Shown here one piece after another: positions 18,078 to 24,371 of a stretch of DNA of 64,000 nucleotides. Under the pieces are notes generated by a model. The model did no database searches. It was not told the origin of the DNA and worked only from the letters and a program-made list of their open reading frames with translations. The translations under genes were made by a program, and so were the position numbers. This DNA is from Opitutaceae bacterium. Lineage in GTDB: Bacteria > Verrucomicrobiota > Verrucomicrobiia > Opitutales > Opitutaceae. The stretch's first letter is position 1, and each line of letters begins with the position of its first letter. The DNA is taken from contig SXSC01000282.1 in the NCBI GenBank assembly GCA_005792355.1, positions 18,187 to 82,186 of the forward strand. Direction: 5' to 3'.

Positions 18078-19619
18078 TCACGGGTCCACCACGTCGGAAT
18101 AGTCATTATTGACGAACTGGGCGGTGTAGCGATTGCGGTCGTCGGCGGTCGTGAGCTCTTTCCATTTGGAAACCCGGAAGGGGTTGCCGCCGCCGAAATT
18201 CCCGAGGGACTCATCATAGTGAAAATTGGCGTTGCCGGTCAAAGTGATGTTATTAGCGACGACCGATCCAGAAATGCTGCCGTTCCCGGTGATCGTGACA
18301 TTGCCCTGCGGGGCATAGATGATGCCGCTGATAGTGCCCTGGCCGCTGACGCTGATGTCCTGAACTCCGGTCGTCTTCGTGCCCCAAATCTGAAAATTGA
18401 TTGGCTGCTTGGCTTCCGCATCGTCAATCTTTCCGTTGCCATTCGTATCGACGCCATTGACCGCTCCCTGGCCGGTGAGCTTGATGTCGCCGGCGGTGTA
18501 GATTGCGAGGGATCCCCCGGTCGGAAGATCGATCATGCCGGAGCCGCCGCCGACATCAACGGCGAGCTTCTTGGGACTCGTCGTCGACGTCTCGGTGAGC
18601 TTGAGCACGACCTTGCCGGTGATGCGCAAATTGCCGCTGTTAAGATTAATTCTGGTGGCAAAGTAATAGTAATTCCCGTCGGCGTCGGCGCGCGCTGCCG
18701 CCACGTCCGCCGCCAGCGGCAACTCCAAGGAGGCTCCGCCGGTGCCGCCGATGACGGTGTCGGGCACGGTGAGATACGTCTTCGTCGGTGCGGCCACGGG
18801 ATCGAAACTCGCCGAGAAGTCCGTTGAAATCCGCGCCGGATCGACATTGCCCGGCGGGGAACCCGTCCCGCGAACCGATCCCCCGCTGCCGATGGTGCTG
18901 GTTGGGTCGACCCCACCGGTGGAAACAAACCCCCAGACGTCGGCTTGTTTGATGAGGACGGCATCAACGCCCACGGAGATGCTGCCGACGCTTCCGTTGT
19001 CTTTCGCCGCTTCATTTGGCCAGACCCCAGGAGTCGGATCCGCTGGGTAACGCTCGGCGGCGGTTAGGGGATCGTTGTCGGGATCTGAATTCCAACTATC
19101 CACCGAGGTGTTGGTCCCATTGAAGACCACGCTGTTCTTGGCGACGAGCCCATTGGCGAACTTGGAGGTCTTTTTCAGGGTGACCTCGATCCATTTTTCA
19201 ATGGGGGCGGCACTTGTCCCGCCAAGCGTGATGCTGGCTCGGACCGCGATGATGGGCGCGACGACGCCCTTGTAGTTTTGGACATAGACGCGCACGTATC
19301 CGGTGGCATTTTGGTCGAACCGGTAGTCCGACCATCGGCGCCAGGCATCGGAGGTGCTGGCCGAGCCGTTGTTCCGCCACCGTGGCCAGGTATAGCCCTC
19401 ATCGGCGATCATCCGGTTGATGGAGTACATCGCCTCCTCGAGGCCGTTTTCGGCCAGATTGATCGCCGCGTTGTTGTAGAGGGCTCGATTGGAGATGGTC
19501 AGGCTTGTGCGGGCCAGGTGCAGATAGCTGACGAGCGAAATGCCGATCACGGAACACAGAAGCAGTGCCACAATCAGCAGAGAGCCGCGATTCAGGTGGG
19601 AAGATCGGGTGGAACGCAT
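18078..19619 (-). CDS. Large PilX/GspK-like minor pseudopilin, cassette C
   Basis: The ATG at 19619 gives MRSTRSSHLNRGSLLIVALL and 513 residues. The track start at 19871 adds 84 residues of low-complexity Pro/Ser, antisense-like sequence and is rejected. The single N-terminal helix lacks FTLVE, as in GspK. 'NLAENGLEEAMYSINRMIADEGY' follows. 'FHYDESL' near the C-terminus is shared with cassette B. A mid-region stretch contains 'DTNGNGKIDDAE', which resembles an EF-hand/dockerin-type calcium loop (DxNxNGxID). Calcium sites are known in GspK, so this may be structural. Confidence 0.8.
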   Translation of the reverse strand: MRSTRSSHLNRGSLLIVALLLCSVIGISLVSYLHLARTSLTISNRALYNNAAINLAENGLEEAMYSINRMIADEGYTWPRWRNNGSASTSDAWRRWSDYRFDQNATGYVRVYVQNYKGVVAPIIAVRASITLGGTSAAPIEKWIEVTLKKTSKFANGLVAKNSVVFNGTNTSVDSWNSDPDNDPLTAAERYPADPTPGVWPNEAAKDNGSVGSISVGVDAVLIKQADVWGFVSTGGVDPTSTIGSGGSVRGTGSPPGNVDPARISTDFSASFDPVAAPTKTYLTVPDTVIGGTGGASLELPLAADVAAARADADGNYYYFATRINLNSGNLRITGKVVLKLTETSTTSPKKLAVDVGGGSGMIDLPTGGSLAIYTAGDIKLTGQGAVNGVDTNGNGKIDDAEAKQPINFQIWGTKTTGVQDISVSGQGTISGIIYAPQGNVTITGNGSISGSVVANNITLTGNANFHYDESLGNFGGGNPFRVSKWKELTTADDRNRYTAQFVNNDYSDVVDP

Positions 19620-19635
19620 GGCGGGCGGGAACGAA

Positions 19636-20253
19636 TCAGGCGGTGACGATCTTGTTGCGGAGGATGAAACGGGCGGAGAGCACCGTGTTCGAGGCACCGA
19701 TCTGACTCCGGCGCTCCCGGCCCAGGCTGTTGTCCATGTACCGGGCGGCCTCGAGTGAAATTTGGAGCTGCTTGGTAGACTTGCCCGCGGCCGTGAGGGC
19801 GGCGGCGGTATTGAAGGAGGTAATGGGAGTCCCGGTGATTGTGTACCCCTTGAACTGGAACGTCGTGACATCGGTGACCAACAGACGTGTCGAGGTGACG
19901 CTGGTGAGAGGGTCAGTTACCCGGCGGAAAAACGTCTTCGCGACGCTGTCATAGCCATAGGTCACGGGGATGGTATTAACGGTGAGCGAAACGTTGTTCG
20001 CGTCGGCCCACGTGATCGCGCTGGCCTGGCGGACATCCTCGGCGAAGAGTTCCAAGGCTTTTCGGGCCTGCCCCTCCATGTCGTTATAATGTTGGATGAG
20101 CACGCCGCTGCGGACGAGAAAGACGAAGGCCGACAGCACGCCGGCCAGAATGAAAGCGGACATCGTCGTCCCGATGAGGACCTCGACGAGGGTAAACCCG
20201 GCCTTCCGGCGGCGCCCGAGCGGTTCAATTGGCTTTGGTGTAATAGTAGTCAT
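19636..20253 (-). CDS. PilW/GspJ-like prepilin, cassette C
   Basis: From the ATG at 20253 (MTTITPKPIEPLGRRRKAG-FTLVEVLIGTTMSAFILAG) the protein has 205 residues with Gly-1 and Glu5. The track start at 20271 adds six residues. The body 'LIQHYNDMEGQARKALELFAED' aligns with cassette B. It overlaps the PilV-like gene upstream by 29 bases and is 16 bases from the PilX-like gene downstream. Confidence 0.83.
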   Translation of the reverse strand: MTTITPKPIEPLGRRRKAGFTLVEVLIGTTMSAFILAGVLSAFVFLVRSGVLIQHYNDMEGQARKALELFAEDVRQASAITWADANNVSLTVNTIPVTYGYDSVAKTFFRRVTDPLTSVTSTRLLVTDVTTFQFKGYTITGTPITSFNTAAALTAAGKSTKQLQISLEAARYMDNSLGRERRSQIGASNTVLSARFILRNKIVTA

Positions 20254-20731
20254 AAAGTCCATTCTTGGCATACATAGAGCGAAACGAACGCGTGTGACTG
20301 CGGCCGTCGTACGAACGCCACGTGACGGAAATGGTGATGTAACGCACGAAGTCTGGCCGGCGTTCGTCCCGCACCACGGTGCGGCTGACCTGGAATTTCT
20401 CCGCGAGGGCGGTGCTGGAGGAAAACATCGTCGCCAGGCTCACCGCTTCGGTTTCGGGCAGTTCAGTGATGCTGTCGATGGCGGTGGTCGACGTGTTGCT
20501 CCAGGACAACAGGCGGAGGCGCTCGATTTCGCTTTGTAAGATTTGCGAGGCGAGGGTGGTGTCACGCGCCACATCGAGGGCCTTGAAGCCGGTCTGCATC
20601 GCGATCATCGACGAGGAAATGCCGAGGGCCATGACCGTGGCGGCGAGGGACACCTCCAAGATGGTGAAGGCGCGCGTGTCTCGGAGCATTCGGCGCAGGG
20701 GAGAGGCTGGGCAAAGTCGAGCGAGGTGCAT
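20225..20731 (-). CDS. PilV/GspI-like prepilin, cassette C
   Basis: This 168-residue protein has leader MHLARLCPASPLRRMLRDTRA followed by FTILEVSLAATVMALGISS (Ala-1, Glu5). 'ASQILQSEIERLRLLSW' and the C-terminus 'AKNGLYDYYYTKAN' match cassette B. A GAGAGG Shine-Dalgarno-like sequence precedes the ATG at 20731. A second start at 20689 (MLRDTRA) would give a more usual short leader. The gene heads the tandem C+B array and lies 147 bases downstream of the response regulator on the same strand. Confidence 0.83.
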   Translation of the reverse strand: MHLARLCPASPLRRMLRDTRAFTILEVSLAATVMALGISSSMIAMQTGFKALDVARDTTLASQILQSEIERLRLLSWSNTSTTAIDSITELPETEAVSLATMFSSSTALAEKFQVSRTVVRDERRPDFVRYITISVTWRSYDGRSHTRSFRSMYAKNGLYDYYYTKAN

Positions 20732-20794
20732 TGACCTCTCGACTATAAGGCATGCCGCGGGTGGCGGTTAGAGGCGGACGGTTTGATTTTCGGA

Positions 20795-20809
20795 CCTAGC
20801 GACAATAGG
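20795..20809. promoter_or_regulatory. Imperfect palindrome CCTAGCGACAATAGG upstream of cassette C
   Basis: CCTA and TAGG are separated by 7 rather than 6 bases, 64-78 bases before the cassette C start. It resembles the perfect CCTA-N6-TAGG sites but is one base longer, so it is a weak candidate. Confidence 0.25.
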
Positions 20810-20878
20810 CCTGAAAGAACTGGTCACGCTGCTGCGACACCCGGAACCGGTCGGCCACGCTACGATGCGGCGATGGGG

Positions 20879-21577
20879 CTAAGGCTTGGCGGAACCCGTC
20901 TGCTGGACGTAGATCGCCGCGGCATGGGCCCGGCGTTTCACCCGCAGTTTTTCGAAGACGCTCACGAGATAGTTCTTCACGGTGTTCTCGCTGAGGGTGA
21001 GCTGCTCGCCGACCTGCTTGTTGGTCAGGCCATCGGCCACGAGTGCGAGCACGCGGCGCTCCTGCGCCGAGAGGACGGAGAGATCGGTCGCGCGATCCGT
21101 GCCGGCTCCGCCGCGCAACAGGCGCAAGACGCGCGACGTGGCGTCGGGATCGAGAATGGAGCGGCCGGCGGCGACATCCCGCAGCGCCTGCACGAGCCCG
21201 ACGGGATCGATCTCCTTCATCAGGTAGCCCTGGGCGCCGCAGGTGACCGCCTCGTAAACGAAGTTGTCGTTTGAATACGCGGTCAGCACGACGATGCGGG
21301 TCGCGGGCAGTTCCTGCAGAATCCGCCGGCAGGCGTCGAAGCCGGAGCCGTCGGGCAACCGGATGTCGAGCAGGACGAGGTCGGGTTTGTGCTTCACGCA
21401 CGCGGTGACCGCGGCCGCGACGGTGCCGGCTTCGCCGACCACGGACAGCGGCGGCTCGGTGTGGCCGGCGAGCACGGACTTGATGCCGCGACGCACGAGT
21501 TCGCTGTCGTCAACGAGCAGGATGCGGATGGGTTTCCTGGGAGATTCGGTCATAATGGAATTGGAGGGCGGTTTCAT
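20879..21577 (-). CDS. NarL/FixJ-family response regulator
   Basis: The predicted protein has 232 residues. The receiver domain runs from 'RILLVDDSELVRRG' (acidic pair DD) through the phospho-acceptor Asp in 'PDLVLLDIRLPDGSG' and 'VVLTAYS' to the Lys of 'GYLMKEID'. The C-terminal LuxR/GerE helix-turn-helix is 'LSAQERRVLALVADGLTNKQVGEQLTLSENTVKNYLVSVFEKL'. The start could instead be the ATG at 21553 (MTESPRKP). The probable partner kinase (HisKA_3 type) is at 22487-24163, separated by rpsT. Its position upstream of the tandem pilin cassettes on the same strand suggests it controls them. Confidence 0.95.
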   Translation of the reverse strand: MKPPSNSIMTESPRKPIRILLVDDSELVRRGIKSVLAGHTEPPLSVVGEAGTVAAAVTACVKHKPDLVLLDIRLPDGSGFDACRRILQELPATRIVVLTAYSNDNFVYEAVTCGAQGYLMKEIDPVGLVQALRDVAAGRSILDPDATSRVLRLLRGGAGTDRATDLSVLSAQERRVLALVADGLTNKQVGEQLTLSENTVKNYLVSVFEKLRVKRRAHAAAIYVQQTGSAKP

Positions 21578-21724
21578 CCGGTCCGGAAGTAATACCGGCC
21601 GCAGGGCGAAGCGCCCGGCGAACGACGGGCGGCGCGCTGTATCAGTTATTCGAATTCGAGGGCGAAGACAAGCGAAACACCAGGGAAAAAACGACAGCAG
21701 CCCACAAATTGGAGGGCTGGTGCA

Positions 21725-21742
21725 GGCCTATCGAGATAGGCC
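21725..21742. promoter_or_regulatory. Palindrome GGCCTATCGAGATAGGCC, candidate operator of the response regulator
   Basis: Perfect 8-bp arms around GA. A further CCTATC half-site follows at 21751. It lies about 150 bases upstream of the response-regulator start, so autoregulation is possible. It shares CCTA-N6-TAGG with 7127 and 13402. Confidence 0.45.
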
Positions 21743-21860
21743 GATTCCGACCTATCATTCTGCGAGTTCGCGTATGGTCGGTGCATTCCGGCGAGGTTTT
21801 CCGGCTCAGCCGTGTCCATTCAGTCGAGGTGCTTTTTTCCTCTGAAAACGAAACCACTGA

Positions 21861-21940
21861 AAGGTGGAACCCGATGTCCTCATCGGGTTTTTAGCCGTAC
21901 GCTCTCCAATCAGCCCGTTGGGGACAACGGGCTCCACCTT
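21861..21940. repeat. Dispersed two-hairpin repeat, copy 2 (inverted)
   Basis: This is the reverse complement of the 9229-9305 element: GGTGGAACCCGATGTCCTCA at one end and the CCCGTTGGGGACAACGGG hairpin at the other. The linker is slightly different in length. Confidence 0.85.
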
Positions 21941-22138
21941 TTGGCACAGCAGAGAAACGGGCGGCGGGTTTCTTGAACCGCCGGTCCGAAATGGTCACCA
22001 AAACGCGGTCGCCGTGGAGGTCAGCGGGAGCGAAAATTAATCAAAGGGTGAAGATCGCGGGCTGGGAGCGTTTGACAAAACCCTTGACTCTCCGGGGGGC
22101 GTTTGAGTCTTTGGCCGGCTACACCTTCCCGAACGACC

Positions 22139-22399
22139 ATGGCCAATACCAAATCCGCAATCAAAGCAGCCCGCAAGACCGTCCGCCTGACTGAACGCAA
22201 CCGCGGGGTGAAGACCCGGCTCAAGACCCTTCACAAGCAGTTGGATGCGTTGATCGAGAAGAAGGATGTCGCCGGCAGCAAATCGGCCGCCGCAGCCTAC
22301 GTTTCCGCCATGGACAAGGCTGTGAAGTCAGGCGTCGTTCACCGGAACGCTGCGTCCCGCGCCAAGTCCCACGCGGCGAAAGTTTTTGCCGCCAAGTAG
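22139..22399 (+). CDS. rpsT: 30S ribosomal protein S20
   Basis: This 86-residue basic protein is MANTKSAIKAARKTVRLTER... with the later 'MDKAVKSGVVHRNAASRAKS', the S20 hallmark ('G.IH.N.A.R.KS'). S20 binds 16S rRNA early in 30S assembly. The internal ATG at 22139 is the true start; the track's 22103 start adds 12 unrelated residues. It is monocistronic and followed by a terminator. It splits the likely histidine kinase from its response regulator. Confidence 0.97.
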   Translation: MANTKSAIKAARKTVRLTERNRGVKTRLKTLHKQLDALIEKKDVAGSKSAAAAYVSAMDKAVKSGVVHRNAASRAKSHAAKVFAAK

Positions 22400-22456
22400 C
22401 TGGACCACGTTGGGGGAGCCGTCGGCCGATCTGCCGCGGTCCCGCACGAATACCTG

Positions 22457-22488
22457 CGCCCGGTGCACGACGGGCGTTTTTTGTTTTT
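22457..22488 (+). terminator. Rho-independent terminator of rpsT
   Basis: CGCCCG (22457-22462) pairs with CGGGCG (22471-22476) around an 8-base loop, followed by TTTTTTGTTTTT. The tail reaches the stop codon of the convergent kinase gene. Confidence 0.85.
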
Positions 22489-24163
22489 AGTTGGGGGCGT
22501 CGACCACGAATGGAAAAGTCAGGGTGAGCTGGGTGCCTTTTCCGGGAGTTGATTCGAATCGCAAATGGCCACCCAATTCACGCGTCCGCTCGGATAGATT
22601 GACGCGGCCGCGGCCGGAGCCAGCCTCGGAGGAAAACGCAATCCCCTCGCCGTCGTCGACGATTTCGAGCGAGATGGTGTCAGCCACGCGGCGGAGTATG
22701 ATCTGGACATTTTCCGCCCGGCTGTGGCGTACGTAATTGCTCGCGGACTCGCGGATGATTTGCAGCAGATGGAGCCGGACGGTTCCACTCAGGCGGTCGG
22801 CCAGCGGGTCGTCGATTTGCAGGGTGAAACCGAACGGGCGCACGCCTTGCATCAAGGCGAGGGTGTCACGCGTCGCCTGGCTAAATGGGATGGGACGCTC
22901 CGGTTCAGGTTCGAGGTCGTCGATAAACGCCCGCAGATCGCGAATCGTGGTATTAAGTGTGGCGCGGATCCCGTCGATCGCGCGCTCGGCGTCGTCCGGG
23001 TTGGTTCGCAGCGTCGAGCGCACGCCGGCGAGCGTCATGCCGGCGGCGTAGACGGTCTGGATCGTGCCATCGTGCAAGTCGCGACCGAGCCGGGCCCGCT
23101 CCGCGAGCATGCGCTCCAGTTCAAGGCGCTGCTCAAAGGAGGCCTCGACCAACCGGGCGAGCCGACCCATCTCATCGCTGCGGTGTGCCAGCAGCCCGGT
23201 CGGGCCGGGATCGTTGCGCGCGAGGCTGTTTCCGATCGCGCCAAGGGGGCGCAAAACCCAGGCGTAAAGCGACCCGATGAGGAGGACCGCCGTCATCAGC
23301 GAGGTCGCGGCAAACACCAGAACGGTCGACCGAAGGTGGCGTGCCGTGATTTCAAGTTCCTCGGCGCGCAGCGTGAAGAGATAATCCGCGGTGACTCCGC
23401 CCCCCGGGCCCGGAAGGGGATGGCGCAGGGTGATTTGATGCGGCTCGGGCGGGGGCAGGGGTTCGCCGGGCGGCGCGATGCGGCCCTCACAGCGGGTCAG
23501 TTTCGAAAGCAGGCGAATCTGGGCGGCATCCCAATTTTTTTGCGCGAGGAGCCACCCGCGGGGCTCGTCGGTAAGCAGGGCATCGTCCGACGGCTGCACG
23601 GGGGCGAGATAAAGCTCCGCGAGCTCGCCGGGAAGTTGGACGAAGAAGGACTCGTCCGGGGGCTTGGCCAGCAGTGTGCGGATGGCGGCCTCCGTCAAGG
23701 GCAGCGGAGTTGGTCCGCGGCTATTTTCCCGGCGCGCCGCGTAAACCAACGATCCGTCAGGCCGCAGGACCCAGGCGCCGGAAAGTTCAAACGAGTCGAG
23801 CGAGGCGTCGATGTTCACCGCCGCCCAGCGCAGGTTCGGTCGGTCGACAAACCGCACCATTTCGTCCCATTGCGCATTTTCTTCCGTAAAGTCCCGCAAC
23901 CGCCGCGTCGTGAGATCGATTACGTCCGCCAGCAGGCGGGAGCGCTCGCGGATCTCCGAGGTCAGCAGGTCCGCCCTCGCCTGCTGTTGGACGCGCAGGA
24001 ACAAAAACAGCGCCGCCAGCGAAAGGAAAAAAACCGCGGCCAGGATCGCGCCAAACTTCGCCGCGAGACTGGTCCGGAACGACTGGAATGGTATCGGCGG
24101 GGCCACGCCCGAGGTTCGCGCCCGGGGGACGGCCGGCAATGGCAAAGTGACGCGGTGCGGCAT
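22487..24163 (-). CDS. Sensor histidine kinase, NarX/DesK-type (HisKA_3)
   Basis: The ATG at 24163 (MPHRVTLPLPAV) gives 558 residues. The track's 913-residue ORF runs on antisense to the AddB gene and is rejected. Transmembrane helix 1 is 'FGAILAAVFFLSLAALFLFL' (about 36-55). The extracytoplasmic part contains 'ENAQWDEMVRFVD' and resembles CHASE4. Helix 2 is 'VFAATSLMTAVLLIGSLYAW' and leads into a HAMP-like segment. The dimerisation box is 'RARLGRDLHDGTIQTVYAAG', with phospho-accepting His. The HATPase_c domain has 'ESASNYVRHS' (N box), 'VDDGEGIAF' (G1) and 'GGHLRFESTPGKGTQLTL'. Such kinases pair with NarL-type regulators like the one at 20879. Confidence 0.92.
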   Translation of the reverse strand: MPHRVTLPLPAVPRARTSGVAPPIPFQSFRTSLAAKFGAILAAVFFLSLAALFLFLRVQQQARADLLTSEIRERSRLLADVIDLTTRRLRDFTEENAQWDEMVRFVDRPNLRWAAVNIDASLDSFELSGAWVLRPDGSLVYAARRENSRGPTPLPLTEAAIRTLLAKPPDESFFVQLPGELAELYLAPVQPSDDALLTDEPRGWLLAQKNWDAAQIRLLSKLTRCEGRIAPPGEPLPPPEPHQITLRHPLPGPGGGVTADYLFTLRAEELEITARHLRSTVLVFAATSLMTAVLLIGSLYAWVLRPLGAIGNSLARNDPGPTGLLAHRSDEMGRLARLVEASFEQRLELERMLAERARLGRDLHDGTIQTVYAAGMTLAGVRSTLRTNPDDAERAIDGIRATLNTTIRDLRAFIDDLEPEPERPIPFSQATRDTLALMQGVRPFGFTLQIDDPLADRLSGTVRLHLLQIIRESASNYVRHSRAENVQIILRRVADTISLEIVDDGEGIAFSSEAGSGRGRVNLSERTRELGGHLRFESTPGKGTQLTLTFPFVVDAPN

Positions 24164-24310
24164 CCGGGGGTGCGGTTGCTGGTTGAAGAAGGCGGGCGGA
24201 GTTTCGGAGGGTGCCCCTTCGTTTTGCAACCTATACGGATCTCGAGGCCGGCGCCTGGCCAGCCATCGGTGAACGAAGCGAAAGGTTGTACCGTGCCACC
24301 ACGCGATGGC

Positions 24311-24330
24311 GGCGACGACAAAGCGTCGCC
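24311..24330. repeat. Small extragenic palindrome
   Basis: GGCGACG (24311) pairs with CGTCGCC (24324) around ACAAAG, in the gap between the divergent kinase and addB-like genes. It looks like a REP-type hairpin; it has no T tract. Confidence 0.55.
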
Positions 24331-24371
24331 CTCCGAAATCGACCGAAGGAGGAGGCGATGTGGCCTGACGG

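Larger units (their letters stand above)
21578..22138. other. Gap between response regulator and rpsT
   Basis: This stretch of 561 bases has no convincing gene. It holds the GGCCTATC palindrome (21725) and a copy of the dispersed two-hairpin repeat (21861). Close to rpsT two TTGAC boxes (22072 and 22084) could be -35 elements, but neither has a good -10 box at 16-18 bases. Confidence 0.6.
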
